Assembly: GCA_036784855.1 (NCBI GenBank)
Contig: JAZDSV010000021.1
Span: forward strand, 30,001 to 94,000
From: Aphelidium insulamus
Lineage: Eukaryota; Aphelidiomycota; Aphelidea; Aphelidiaceae
Length of the DNA: 64,000 bases
Direction of reading: 5' to 3'
Part shown: piece after piece, positions 44,650 to 57,170 of the stretch
How the letters are laid out: the number at the start of each line of letters is the position of its first letter
Numbering within the stretch: position 1 is the first letter of the stretch
Made by a program: the position numbers and the translations under genes
Notes under the pieces: generated by a model
The model's database searches: none
What the model was told of the DNA's origin: nothing
What the model saw: only the letters and a program-made list of their open reading frames with translations

Positions 44650-47600
44650 CTAAGCCTTGATTGCCTCGCCCCACTTTGTCGCCGAGTCCATGTCGGCAGC
44701 AGCCAAGCGCAACGACTGCTTTGCGGTGCCGATTTTGAACTGAGCCTTTCCACCGACAAGGATTGGTTCCGCCGTGCACTGCAGCTCCGAGAACACACCG
44801 GCAGGCTTGCTCAGATTAGACGGCCGATAGTACGTCAATTGCTTGGCTCCATCCTCACCAGTGACCAGTGCAAAGTATCGGCGATTCCAGAACTTGAAAA
44901 ACGCGCCTGTATTTTTGTATTATAAGCAAGTTTTACGCATGGATATAATGCACGTACTCTGCTTCTCCAGCCAGCCAGACATAAGCGCACCTTCCACAAC
45001 TGGCTCAGCTGCTGGTGCTGCCACAGACTTCCGACGATTAAAGAAGCCGAAGAAGAACGCACTATGAGATTTAGCGCTGCTTAAAAAAGAATCACAGACA
45101 TACCCGCCATGAGTTGGCGAGCAGGCGCCTTCTTCGGCATCCACTTTCTCCACTTCTTCCGCTGGCTTCGGTGACTCGTCAGCGTGCACGCCAACCGCAA
45201 CAACTTCATCGACAGCCTTGGGAACCTCCTTAGACTCCTCCGTTGCAGGGACCGTAGCAGGTTCTTCCACGGCGGCGGTTTCACTTTCCACGACTTCCAC
45301 GACTTCCTTGCTCGCAGCTTCGTCAATGACAGCAGCTACAGCAGCTTCGGGTACGGCGACAGATTCGGCAGGATGTTCCTCGGCCGCTACTTCCGGTACA
45401 GCCTCTGCACTTGCCGCCTTGACGTCTTTGGAGAAAAACTTTTTACTCACACGACCAAGGGTCGATGACAGGCTAAATTTGGCAGCGGAACTATTTTTGG
45501 TAGCTTCACTAGATTCGGCAGTCTCCTGTGCTTCCACTGACGGTTCCGTAAGAGGCGTCTCAGGTGCATCAGGCGCAACTTCAGTTTCCGATGCTACCAC
45601 GACGCTCTTATCCTCGGATGGCGGCTCCTGGGACGCACGGGACTTCTTGAAGCGCGAAAGAGTGCCAGTCATCTTGTGAACAAACGCAGCAGCCGACATG
45701 GTCTTCACGGCCGACTTAACCGTTGAATCCATCGCTGGGGCTGCCGGTTCTTCTTTAGTGACGGCATCGTCAGCCGCTTCTTCCGCCGCCGGGGCGTCAC
45801 CTTCTGGTCCCGCTTCAGCGGTTTCAGCATGGTTCTCTTCCGCAGGCTTCTCAACTGCTTCTTTGGCAGAAAACGTGCTCGAGAAACGCTCAAACAGCGA
45901 TACCTTGGTAGCAACGGCGGCCTCCGAAATGTCCTTATCGTCGCCTGCATCAACTGGGGCATCCACCGGCACAGCCGACTCGGCAGCTGCTTGCTCTGCC
46001 TCCTGACTAGGCTCTGCTGACTCCTCATTCTTGGTAGCCTCAGACATTTTGCTGACCATGCGTGAGAACAGACTAGACTTTTCCGTGGCACCTTCCACAG
46101 ACACGTTTCCAGCATCTGCAGACTCCGCAGTCTCTGCCGCATCAGTTGCGTGCGGCACTTCAATGACAGTAGTCGCTTTCTTGGGACGCATCAACGTCGA
46201 AGATAGCTTGGCAAATAGAGACTTTGACGATTCGCTAGCTTTGAGAGGAGATTCTTCGATGACGGTGTCAACTTCTTCCTCCACTGCTTCAGCTGCTTCG
46301 GTAGCGGTAGGCTCCTCTGGGACAGCTTCCTTGGCCGTGTCAGTCTCGCTCGGCACCGATTTGACGGCTCCATTGGGACGCATCAAGGTCGACGATAGCT
46401 TGGCAAACAGTCCTTTGCTTGGCTTGGATAGCGGAGCTGCTTCAGAGGCTGTCTCTGCCTCGGCTATGACAACTTCGGGAACAATTGGCAAGTCCTTATC
46501 GGCAACAGCGGCAGCGTCTGCTGTGGCCGGGACACTCTCCGGCTTCTTATCCGCAGCAACTCCTTCAGCTTCTGCCTTCTTGGCGCCCATAAAAGTGGCG
46601 GTCAACTTTTCAAACAGGTTCACGTGTGGCTCGATGGACGGCTTCTCATCCACAGCTTCCGGCTCAAGCTCCGGCGCGGCAGGCAAATCCTTCTCATCAC
46701 CCACCACTTCACTGTCACTAGCGGCCGCAGCACTGCTGCTTGCCATGCCCGTGGACGCCTTGGATGACTTGCGCGTCAGAGACGACGAAAGCCTCGAGAG
46801 CAGCACTAGGGGAAGCGCTTGCTTGACAGCCGCCGCTGCAGGAGCTTCCACCTCCATTTTCTTTTCTTCGACAGGCTCCTCAGCAGGCGTTTCCTTGACA
46901 GCCATTTCCTCGTCAGCCGTTTCCTCGGTAATGACCGGAGCGACTGGTTCATCGACCTTGGTCTCATTCTCGGCAAGAGCGGGCTCTTCTGCAACAACGG
47001 GCCTCTTATCCGCAATTTCAACCTATACTTGTGTCAGTATAAAGTGTTCACTGTGTGACACATACCTCTGGAGCGGCTTCGGCGACGGCCACCTCCTCGG
47101 CGACTTCCTCAACGACTTCCTCAGCCGCCTCCTCGTCAATTGCAGGCTCGGATGACGCTGTAGCCGCACCGCCGCTGGCCGTCGTCTTCTTCGAAGCACG
47201 TGACAAACGCTTGCTGAGTTTTGAAAACACACTTTCCGACGAGGCCTTGACTGCGACCGGAGCTTCGGTGTCTTCCTTGGCTGCCGGTACCTCTTTTACT
47301 GATTCCCCGTGCTGCACTGAGTGTTAATACAGGAAAGGGACACGTAACGCAAATGCACTTGCCTCAGCAGATGGCTCAGCCACATCTTCCATGGTGACAT
47401 CGGCATCTGTAGCGGCTGGTGCTGCCCGCTCGGCCGACTTGCCGCGTTTGAGCGTGTGTGCCAGGTGGGCAATCAGGCCAGCAGGAGCGGCCGCAGCACC
47501 GGCACCTTCGGGAACTTGCTTGACGGCAGACAGACCGGCCAGCGCATCCACGTACGACTGGGACGACGTGTCGAATGCGTAGCCCTTGACAGCGGCCATG

Positions 47601-48199
47601 CTCGTCTCAATGGTGTAGAGCCAGTTGTCGCGCTGTTTATCATCACTGGCCGCTAGTGTAATGTCGCCCTCGGCCGCCGTGGTGATGATGAACGCGTGAT
47701 CCTTGCCCAGAGCACGCGCCGCCTTGACCGCCGTAATCTTGGCCAATTCCACGACGCTGTGCACGGTGGGCACTGTCTCGCCGGCTGCATCGTCGTCGAC
47801 AGTGTCAGTGAACAGGAGGAAGCCCTTGCTGGACACGGTCAGTCGCGCAATTGTCTCAATGCTGTCGGGCTTCTTGGCAAACAAGGAGGCCAGTTGCTGC
47901 ATGGGCACGGCGGAACCATCACCCACCACCACGCGGCGCTTCTTCCACAATTTTAGTGTGCCGCCACGTTTCCACACGGTGCCATCTGCGATGCACTCGA
48001 CAGAGTGGGTCGCCGCATTATCGCCAGTCTCGGCATCATCTTGTTCAGCCTCTGCGGCAGGCTTGGTGTCATCACTGTCATTGTGTGCAGCCTCGGCGTC
48101 GACCACTGTCCCCGCGGCCACGACAGACTCTGCAGCAGCAGGAACAACAGTATCAGCAGCAGCAATATTATCAGTATTATTATTATCCGTGTCACTCAT
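44650..48199 (-). CDS. PH-domain protein with repeated Phe/Leu motifs
   Basis: About 1,050 residues in five exons. The N-terminal 200 residues, from MSDTDNNN, contain a PH domain (GTVWKRGGTLKLWKKRRVVV to DNWLYTIETSM). The C-terminus is a second PH domain (GWLEKQ, then FFKFWNRRYFALV, split by an intron near 44,906-44,957). Between them lies a long Ala/Glu/Val-rich disordered region with about ten repeats of a short amphipathic motif such as LFAKLSSTLMRP, VFSKLSKRLSRA, LFERFSSTF and FVHKMTGTLSRF. No named family recognised. It could bind membranes at both ends and partners along the middle. A 374-codon antisense frame is an artefact of this composition. Confidence 0.75.
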
Positions 48200-48700
48200 G
48201 GTTGGTGGAGTGTGGACGGACACGTGTGCTCAATACGCGTAAATGATTTTTACAATCAACAAGCGTGCTAGACGAAAAAGAAGAACCGAGCGGTTTTTGA
48301 GTGTTTCAGCGAGCGCGCTTTGCGTCGCACAAGCACTTCAGCTCTCAGCCAATCAGACGTCGAGGATTAATAGGGCGAGCATTAATCAAGCCAATCACGT
48401 GACGCCATGTACACGCATCGATTTCTATTTCACAGTGAACAAGTCACCTATACTTCATCATTACACAGCAACCAACAACAGCATTAACCTTTACAGCTAT
48501 ACACCTTGTTCGAGAAATTACTCGTTATAGATCACACCGGAAGCGTAAATTACATTATGTAAAAGATCCCAGCGGTAAGTATCACGTATAGTGGAATGTA
48601 ACCTGACTCCATTCACATTCAATGGTTCCATCACGATGTCTGTATTTCTCAAAAGATAATAATATAAATAATCAAAATTCTACGCAAAATTCGCGTATGG
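48200..48700. other. intergenic region
   Basis: The promoter of the PH-repeat gene (CCAAT-type motifs near 48,350-48,400) and the 3' flank of the pterin synthase. No supported gene. Confidence 0.5.
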
Positions 48701-49271
48701 CTATACTTCGCCGCGATAAATGACCACGTTGTTCTCCGTTTCATGAAGTTTGACTTCATGCAGGGCCACCGCCTGCGGTAGCACTAAATTATCCACCAGT
48801 TGTTGCCACACATACACGGCCAAGTTCTCCGTAGTGCTGTCCGGGGGCATGTTAGCACGCAAGCAAGGTACCATATGATGCATATCGTTGTATGTACTCG
48901 CCTTGGACGGCTGTGAAAGTACTCCACATCCAAGTCCAGATTTCTGTGATCAACGTGGAGGAGGACGTGCTTGGCAATGCACTCTTTCAAATCTGCAATG
49001 TTGTATATCATTCCAGTGCGAGGGTCTATCTGACGTGGGGAGATGAGACGCTGCATGCAGACATCTGTGCTGCACACGCTGCACCTACTTGGCCGCGGAG
49101 TACCACCTCCAGCGTATAGTTGTGGCCATGGCCGTTGGGATGGTTACACTTGCCGTATATAGCGGTGTTTTCCTCGGCAGACAGGTGCTGAGAATTCAGC
49201 CTGTGCGCGCTGCTAAAATGTTCTCTCCGCGAGATGTACGCTATCGGCATGAGTGGTTCTCCAAAAATCAC
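48701..49271 (-). CDS. PTS: 6-pyruvoyl-tetrahydropterin synthase
   Basis: Second enzyme of tetrahydrobiopterin synthesis. Three exons. Zinc ligands are the His of SSAHRL and both His of NGHGHNY; the catalytic Cys is in [23 protein letters not shown] and LDHRNLDLD-like [13 protein letters not shown] follow, then [11 protein letters not shown] and the end [15 protein letters not shown]. Start either 49271 or 49250 ([14 protein letters not shown]); the shorter fits the family. The second intron has donor AG|GCGAGT and acceptor GGACAG: only this GC-AG join gives YFHSRPSTTEN with correct spacing. Confidence 0.93.
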
Positions 49272-49362
49272 TTAAAATGTCAAATATCGGCTTCTATTGC
49301 TGAATCTCCTAATGCAAGACCGCACTACTTTTGAATAATCATCGCTTCAACTTTTCATCGTT

Positions 49363-50684
49363 TCAATAAACGTTTGCAGACGACAATATCCACTTTTCCC
49401 ACCACTTGACTTCGGGAGAAATTTGTTTGGTACTCGCTGGAAGGCATTGGACAACTTGACGTCCGATAATGTCCATGAACGTCATCCCATTAACATTGTT
49501 GACATTTGCTGTATCCGCCGAGCCACTCAAACCCACAGTCTCCATGAACACATTAGTTATCAGCACAAACTGCTGAAGCTGGATCACAAAGTTCAGTCGC
49601 TGGCATAACATCGAATCCTCCTTCATCCCCGGCTGCAAGAATATCAGCTTGGCTAGCGTTGGAACCGTAAAATGCGCCAGACCGTCGCTGAATCCGCTAA
49701 GCAGTCGTGGGCAGAGGAGGACAAATGTAGCCTGCTGGTCAAACGAAAGCACTTTTGCTTCATTCAATGCATGGTTGCAAATGGACTCGGTCGGCAGGCG
49801 TGCTTTTCCCATCAGCGCTGCCACAGTGGGGAGCAACACATCGTTGTCGGATCGGAGTGCTGCGTCCACTGCAATGAGTTGGCTTTCATATTCTTGTGCC
49901 AGTTCGCCGACAACGGTTTGAATCAAATTCAACGGCAACGGTATCAGCTGGCGCAAAGAGTAGTCCCGAAGGAGAAACCTTTTTTTTGACACGTACGCCA
50001 CATGGGACATGACGCTTTTGAAGAACGGCGATCCATCTTGACTCGCAGGTGTTGTCAGATAGTAATCGCGCACAACGTTGATGAAGTTCTGTTGCGGCAC
50101 CGTGGAAGAGTACCACAAAAAACAAAGTGTTTCGAAATTCTCGGTGCTGAGTGCCTGCTTGATGCTAGCCATCATATTCTGAATAGCATAAAATAAGTGT
50201 TCGTTGTCAAGCCACACTACACTACACATACCGGTCGCCATTGGGTTAGGGCAATATTAAATATCGTAGCGGAAGCTGGTTGCAGCGGCTCAAAGACGCT
50301 ATCAAAGAAACGGCCCATATCAGAATCGTGCAGCATCAACGGCATAGCGCTCATGGCAAAAATTGATGCAAGCGTGCCGCGACGTTCTGCCAGCGCACTC
50401 TGGTACAGTCGATGCAGCACAGACAGATAAATCTCATCAGCCATCGAGTCAAAGGTTATGACGCGTAAATATCGATGTGGCATCGGTTCGATATTGTATA
50501 AGTACCACAGACACGCCTCAGTCTGCTTTTCACCAATGCCACTACTGGTGTCCCACTGCAGATAGTTCTGATTCGCGAACAAGGCCTTTTGGCAGCGGGA
50601 ATTCATATTGAGTTGCACTGCAGTTGCACGGCTGGCCAGACACATTGCCACCACGATGGCAAACACGCTGATCATTGCAGACAT
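49363..50684 (-). CDS. hypothetical secreted or lumenal protein
   Basis: Two exons joined by an intron near 50,181-50,231 (GTATGTG...TATTCAG). The N-terminus is a signal peptide, ISVFAIVVAMCLASRATA. The mature chain of about 400 residues is helical, without repeats or membrane segments, with scattered Cys. No family recognised. The stop is just past the convergent end of the pterin synthase region; the 5' end lies 62 bases from the Ctr9 stop on the same strand. Confidence 0.7.
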
Positions 50685-50745
50685 CCTTCGCGTTTTCGCG
50701 TTTTTTTGTATGATTAAGAGTGCAGAAAAAAATTATATTGTGGCG

Positions 50746-53700
50746 CTAATCGTCCATGTCATCTGCAATAATCATGGCTGTTCCTCGTGGTGCGCTCGCG
50801 GCATGGTCGGCGCCTTCTTCGTCGCTGCTAGACTCCACCACGTCTTCAGATAGGGCAGCGGCGCGAGGCCGCGTCAGCTTCTTTTTGCTGCTGCTTGCTT
50901 GCTTCTTTTCCTTGTTGTCATCTAGAACCACCTCGTCGCCTCCAACGACCGCTTCTTCCTCCTCCGCAACAGGATCTTCGGCGTCTACAGCGCTCACATC
51001 CTTGTCACGCGCTCGTTTCCTCTTCTTCTACACGAAATTATAGGGCAATAAATTCAGAACGGGGCAAACCTGAGGCGGAGCTTCCACTTTAGCAATCTGC
51101 TCACGTCTGTCAGTCTGCAGCATGTCGTATATGGCCTGGCGTTCGCGGGCAAGTTTCTCCTGCAATTCCCGCTTCTTTCTCTCCTCCTCCTCCACCTGAG
51201 CCTGTTTGGCCAGGAGCTCCTTCTCGCGCCGCCGCTTCAATTCGTCCATCTTTTCGCGCTGGATCTCCTCGTTGGCCAGTTGTTGCGTGAGACGGCGCGT
51301 GACGGTGCTGCTGACGTAATCACAATGTTTCTCGCGCTGTGCTGCCAGTGACGGGTCATAGCCAAGTCGTTCGGTGGACTGTTCCGTCGCCTTGGCGTCC
51401 TTCAAACTGCCGAACATCCGTTGCGCCTCGGACACGTAGCTTTGCGCTTTTCGCAGCTCGACCACAGTTCTCTGCTCTGCTGGTTTATCGCAGACAAGTT
51501 GCGCGAATTGCTGCATAGCCAGTGCCAAGTTAAAGACCAATGTCAGGTCTCGCGGGACATAGTGGCAGGCCTACGCCGTGATTTAGTACCCCAGTAAATC
51601 ATTGATATCCACTAGTATACCTTTTCCAAGTATACTATGCACGACAGCATGTCGTCTGGGCTCTTTTCGGTACGCGCAAGAATGTAGTACGCACGCGCAG
51701 AAAACAGCAGATACTGAACATCCTTGTCATCGCCAAATTTGCGATTCATGGCCGTGTACTGCACTGATTAGGTGGGAACTCACATTGAAGCAAATCGCCA
51801 TACCAAGGCAATGGCAGCGTGATATTGACCCAACTCCACCATGGTATGAGCAAAGTTCACCTGTGGATGCAGCAGTTGTGGGCATGCGTCACGCAGCTTG
51901 GACAGCACATCCCGGGCCTCGGTGGTGCGGCCCATCTCGGCAAGAGCCACTGCAATCCCATTGGCGGCGTACGGATTATTTGGGTCCATCCGCAGACACT
52001 TGTCAAAGAATTTGAGCGCCTCCTTGCACTGGTTGTGCTTCGAGTCCAGTTTCGGGTCAGACTGCGCGCTAAGTAGCCGGTCGTTACCAGACGCGGCCAG
52101 GCAGTACACGTCGTGGCTGTCAATCTTCTTCAGCACACGCTCGAACGAACCGCGAGACGCCTTGTACGCGCGACGCTCCAGGTCCAAATTGCCCAGCGAG
52201 ATCCAGCCGTCAATGCAGTTTTCGTCGGCGCCAACCACCTCCTTGAACCGTTCGGCGGCCTCGTCAAACTTGCCAGTTGACTGTGACAAATACCCAAGCC
52301 GAAGCGTTGCATCCACGTAGCCCGGGTCAACGGCAAGCAATTCCTTGTACATCGCCGCTGCCTTGCTTCCGTGATCACCACTGGCGGAAGTAGATGCCAT
52401 TAGCTCCATCAATCGGCCCAAGTTGTACATGAGCGTGGGTCGCATGGACGCCAGCTCTGTCTTGTTGTCCACACATATCTGGTACGCCTTTTGCAGCGTT
52501 TTTTCGGCACCCTCCAGGTCTCCCGCACTAAGTAGCAGCACTCCGAGATTGTTTAGCATCTGCAGCGACACCTGGCCCTTGCTGACCATGGCAGTGTTGA
52601 CCTGCTGATAGACCTTGATCGCCTCTGGCTGGTCTCTAGTCTCCAGCAGTCGGGCAAGTTCAACGAGAGCGTCAATATCTGCCGCATCGTTCGCGACAAC
52701 TTTACGCAGCATATCCACGGCGTCGGCCTCCTTGTCGGCAATGGTCGCGTAGATGAAGGCCAGCAGCCGCGTCACGTCTGCATTGTCGGCGTCTATTTTC
52801 AATGCCGCCTCAAGGTGCGTGCGAGCAGAATCTCTATCATTGCGCTCAAGCAGCACCTGTGCCAAGAAATACAGCGTCAGGGTATTCTCGGCATCGAGCT
52901 GGTTAGCGCGACTGTAGTACTGCAGCGCTTCCACAAAGTTGCCCTATGATTTAATTGTATATCAAGCGTACTATCTATTTAAAAACTTACCTGAACGTGG
53001 TACAGACGACCAGTATAGAAGAATAGAAGCGCTTTGGTGGAGGGACTCTGGGTGCGAGTCAGTGCCTGCTCAACGAACTTGGTGCACTTTTCAAAATCGC
53101 TACGCTGAAATAAAATGTCGGCCAGCTGCGAGATTATTGCCGGATGCTCCTTGTCCAGTTGTTGGCCACGCTTCAGCAGCTGAACGGCCAGCTGAACATA
53201 GGCGCGCGCTTCAGCAGATTTTGTATCCACACGCGCCAAGTTAAAGTACACTATAGCCAGCATGGCCATCACAGCCACGTTGCCCGAATCCTACGCAATC
53301 AAAATCCATCAAGTTGACATCAAAGTGAGCTTTAATTACCGACTGGACCACGCGCTCAAAGGCCACCCTGGCCCGCTCCCAGTCACCGAGTGCCGCCATG
53401 CACAGCCCAATACCAATGCGTGCATCAGGCTTGCTGCGCGGTGCCAGCTTGAACACTCGTTGATACAACTTTAGCGCTTCCTTGTCTAACCGCGTTAATG
53501 TTGAGATACATAATGTACTTCAATACAAAGCTATGACAGAAGGCTACAATATAACAAGCACGCCATAACAGAGAGATAATCCATATTTCGCTTACACTGC
53601 TTGCGATGAAAGTGCACCTGGGCCATGCCGAGTAGAGCGGGCACACTATCCTTTTGCCCATTGATGACCATCTTGAACTGCTGCGCGGCGCTGTCCCAGC

Positions 53701-54219
53701 TGCCCTTGGCCAGCAGCAGCACACCCTTACCCAGCCAGGTGGACACGTCGTGGATGTTGATGCGATCAGACTGGTTGTAGAAGGCGGTGGTCTTGTCCAG
53801 CAGGGACGCCTTCTCATCCATGTCATGCAGCGCACTGGCCCGCTGCGTTGTGAATGCCGCCAAGCAGTTGTAGAGCGCGATCTTGTGCGACGGGTTGGCG
53901 ATGTCGTGCGCCTCCATGAACGGCACGTCGACCAGGCCCTGCTCCAGCAGCTCTTGAAACGCCACATAGTCCCCCTTGCGATAGTACTCCACCTGCGGTG
54001 AACGTGACGGATAAGTGAGGGTGGGTGGGTGTACGTGTACACACGAGTATGTCATACGGCAAAGCGCAGGTATAGTAGGCGCGGGGACTCTTCCTCGCGC
54101 AGAATCTCGATAATGTCGGCTGCCTGCTCCGGCAACTCGTCGATATCCACCTCCACCACATCCACCGAACCCTTGACGGGGATGTCAATGTGGCGCTGCT
54201 GTGCGGGCGCGGCCGCCAT
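50746..54219 (-). CDS. CTR9: Paf1 complex subunit Ctr9
   Basis: TPR scaffold of the Paf1 transcription elongation complex. The start ATG 54219 gives MAAAPAQQRHIDIPV and DVVEVDIDELPEQAADIIEIL, the family N-terminus. About eight exons follow with successive TPR units (GMAQVHFHRKQ, RIGIGLCMAALGDWERARVAFERVV, IISQLADILFQRSDFEKC, NNLGVLLLSAGDLEGAEKTLQKA, ANGIAVALAEMGRTTEARDVL). The last third is a charged coiled coil (QREKMDELKRRREKELL) and an acidic/Lys-rich nuclear tail ending IIADDMDD, stop at 50746-50748. Length about 1,050 residues is normal. Confidence 0.95.
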
Positions 54220-54911
54220 ATTGTATGCGGTGATTATGTAGTGTGTGAAGAAGTTGTGATTAGCGGCGCGTAAAGAAGCACTGATTGTCCATATTGATTT
54301 TCTCCCTTTCATTATCGAATCTCTGGGAGCATTTGGTACTCGAACTATTTCTGTTGTCCGACGTATCGGCCGAGCCCTGGCAAACGTGGACAACCTTGCG
54401 GCTACTGTACGCATTCAGCGAGTGTGGCAACGACTCTCTTTCATTGTGGCGCATGAGACGGCTATGGCACTGGCCGCGCGGCAGTAATTGACTCACTTTA
54501 ATATAATTTAGTCTTTAAAAAAGAAAAAGATTGTCCATATGTACATACATACCTTCAAAGCAAATACTGCCCACGTAGATGTCGCATACATATAGTTACC
54601 GCCAGCATGCTCCAATATTTAATAATGGTTATGATAATGGTTAATACGTACGCGTTTTAACATGGTTGCAGCAAAACTGCAAGTTTATGAGGCTACGATG
54701 AGCGCATAAGAACATCGAGCTTGCATATCAACATTGAGGTGGTAAAGAACACTGAATTAACATCAGTACATCAGTAAGCATTCAGCATGCAGACGCGTAG
54801 TTTAGCTGCACAATATATATTCACCTGCAGCATATGATGACTGCAGCGCAGTGTATGATAACTGTCAACTATCGTCAATCAATCCCATAATTATATATTA
54901 TATATAATATA
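54220..54911. other. intergenic region between divergent genes
   Basis: About 690 bases upstream of Ctr9 and of the Coa1-like gene. AT-rich after 54,500; no gene supported. Confidence 0.5.
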
Positions 54912-55155
54912 ATGTTGCGGGCACTTAGACGCGCATATGCGCATATACGGCGCCCGCAGATGTGCCGTGCCGCGACCACATTCACGCGCCGTCTACCGGT
55001 GGGCCGCGTGCACGCCAAGGGCCTACTGCGACCCGACAGAAGTGCGCCACCACAAATAGAGCTGACCCCTGCGCAAACCCGTCGTCGCTGGCTGGCGTGG
55101 AGTGCTGCCTTCGTGGGCTTCTCCTCCGTGTCCCTGTGGTGAGTTGAATGTGTGT

Positions 55156-55209
<54 letters not shown>

Positions 55210-55799
55210 AGTATAACTTCTGTATAAACATATCTAATATTGGATAGGTACGTATGTGTGTATATAATATAATATATATATGTGTGTGAAAGTATAACTT
55301 CTGTATAAACATATCTAATTGGATAGGTACGCGTACACGAGACAAATAATGAACACGCCGCTGTTCAAGGGGACCATGTTTACTCTGCGGCAAGACCCGG
55401 AAGTGCGCAAGTGGATAGGCGGTGACATTACCGCTGCGTGGAATGTATGGATGGATTATGTATATAATTGTATGCCTACATACCCACCTATATAGAACAT
55501 TGAGGGACAAGTGAACCACATCAAGGGGCGTGCAGATGTCAAGTGGGAGATTAGCGGTACCAAAGGCATGGCGCAGTAGTGCATGCATAGCAGCACAGCT
55601 ACTTATACATATGTCAGGTGTGGGACACGTGCATCTGGTGGCGGTACGCTTTGCCGAGGACTGGTTTGTGAAGCGGCTGTCGGTCGAGTGTGCCGGCGAG
55701 CACATTGTCGACATTGACAATGAGCGTGACAGAGCCACTAACACCACCACCACCACCACCACTACATCTACATCCACACAGCATCTAATTGCCCAATAA
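54912..55799 (+). CDS. mitochondrial Coa1/Tim21-like inner-membrane protein
   Basis: Four exons: 54912-55138, 55327-about 55,446, a short third to 55565, and 55618-55799. The N-terminus is Arg-rich without acidic residues, a good mitochondrial presequence, followed by one membrane segment (WLAWSAAFVGFSSVSLWY). The rest fits the Coa1 domain: VRKWIGGDITAAWNNIEGQV, WEISGTKGVGHVHLVAVRF and WFVKRLSVEC, ending with a poly-Thr tail. Coa1 assists cytochrome oxidase assembly; Tim21 has the same fold. The last intron (55566-55617) has a GC donor. The first intron holds TA and TG repeats and a tandem duplication. Confidence 0.72.
55139..55326 (+). repeat. intron with TA/TG microsatellites and an internal duplication
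   Basis: A segment including GTATAACTTCTGTATAAACA and ATTGGATAG occurs twice (about 55,210-55,249 and 55,290-55,326), so the 3' splice site is duplicated. Runs of TA and TG precede each copy. Confidence 0.8.
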
Positions 55800-55924
55800 T
55801 ACGCAATAATGAATAATGACATTGTATATGTTTGCCTTGCAGTGAATACATAATACATAGCCTGCATAAGTAGACATCAGTGCAATCACAGACTGCAAAA
55901 AGACTATCAAGACGCGTCAACGAC

Positions 55925-56827
55925 ATGGACGCGCGCGTTGACGCAATGCAGCAGCCACAGCAGGCCAACGAAGACGACCACAGCACTACTGATATAGATA
56001 CCATGTCCACGGTGGCCACCACTCACAACGCCATAAAGAAAAAACCCCTGTCGGCCAAGCACTTGAAGACATTCCAAGCGGAGCACGACCGATCCGGCGT
56101 GGTGTACATGTCGCGTGTGCCGCCACACATGAAGCCCCAAAAGGTCAAGCAGCTCCTGTCACATCTGGGCGCCGTGGGACGCATCTATCTGGCTGCTGAG
56201 GGTGCGTATGAGTGTAGTATTCTGTATATACACATATTATATGTATTAATCTGTACAGATGACAAGGCACGCGAGCGCCGAAAGCGGGCTGGCGGCTCCA
56301 AGAGAAGACAGTTCTGCGAGGGATGGATAGAGTTTGAGGACAAGAAGGTGGCGCGGCTGGCGGCGGCCACACTGAACGGGCAGATCATGGGCGGCAAGAA
56401 GTCGTCCATGTACCACGACGACCTGTGGAACCTAAAGTACCTGCCCAAATTCAAGTGGTCCAATTTGACGGAGCAGCTGGCGTACGAGCGGCAGGAGCGG
56501 CAAAAGACGCTCCAGGTGGAGATGAGCCGTGCCAAGAAGGAGATTGGATTCTACCTGCAGAACGTCGATAAGGGCCGCATGATCCGCGCCATGGAGGACA
56601 AGTCGGCGGCAAAGGCGGCGGCATCCACCGCACAGCCGCTTCAGCCGGAAGCATCAGATAATATCACTACTACTACGAATAGAAGTAGTAGTGGTAGTGG
56701 TGGCGGAGGAGAGGATGTCGCCCTGAACCGTGCCAGGCGCAAGTTCCGTCAGCGCAAAGTGATTGCCGACACGGCGGACACGGTGCCCACAACTTCCCTG
56801 TTGAAATCGCGCCTCTTCACCGACTAG
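55925..56827 (+). CDS. ESF2: pre-rRNA processing factor Esf2/ABT1
   Basis: Nucleolar RRM protein of the small-subunit processome. ATG 55925 (MDARVDAMQQPQQ). The RRM begins SGVVYMSRVPPHMKPQKVKQLL and is cut by an intron at about 56,201-56,258, resuming at DDKARERRKRAGGSK; the family-specific CEGWIEF, LNGQIMGGKK and YHDDLWNLKYLPKFKWSNLTEQLAYE are complete. The C-terminus is a charged helix and Gly/Ser linker. Stop 56825-56827. Normal length. Confidence 0.94.
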   Translation: MDARVDAMQQPQQANEDDHSTTDIDTMSTVATTHNAIKKKPLSAKHLKTFQAEHDRSGVVYMSRVPPHMKPQKVKQLLSHLGAVGRIYLAAEGAYECSILYIHILYVLICTDDKARERRKRAGGSKRRQFCEGWIEFEDKKVARLAAATLNGQIMGGKKSSMYHDDLWNLKYLPKFKWSNLTEQLAYERQERQKTLQVEMSRAKKEIGFYLQNVDKGRMIRAMEDKSAAKAAASTAQPLQPEASDNITTTTNRSSSGSGGGGEDVALNRARRKFRQRKVIADTADTVPTTSLLKSRLFTD

Positions 56828-56999
56828 CACATTTAGATGCGTACTTGCACATTAGATCACGTCAAGTTATCATTAATGCATCCATGGAATGCTCTCAGTG
56901 GGAGTATGTATGCACGTGTAGCTGACATTCCACAGAACAAATTACAACAAAGTACTTTCACTGCCGAAACAGCAGCCTGATATGTGCAGTGAGACATGG

Positions 57000-57078
57000 T
57001 AAAGAGAAAAGAGAGACATCCAGGAGAGAGAGAGACTGTCAAGAGAGAGAGAGAGGAGAGAGAGAAAGAGAGACGAGG

Positions 57079-57121
<43 letters not shown>
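57000..57121. repeat. GA-rich and CA microsatellites upstream of the CLC gene
   Basis: GAGA-rich sequence (57,000-57,078) followed by about 21 CA units (57,080-57,121). They lie in the 5' region of the CLC gene, 50 bases before its start codon. Confidence 0.85.
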
Positions 57122-57125
<4 letters not shown>

Positions 57126-57170
57126 AGAAAGTGAGAGACATCCAAGAGAGTGGACAGTCACACAATCGTA

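Noticed and set aside
46031-47155. 374-codon plus-strand open frame
   Set aside because: Antisense to the Ala/Glu-rich PH-repeat gene. Its Ser/Ala/Thr composition simply mirrors that gene, and no domain is present.
54875-55867. 330-codon minus-strand open frame
   Set aside because: Runs antisense through the Coa1-like gene and its TA/TG microsatellites; repetitive His/Tyr/Ile composition, no homology.
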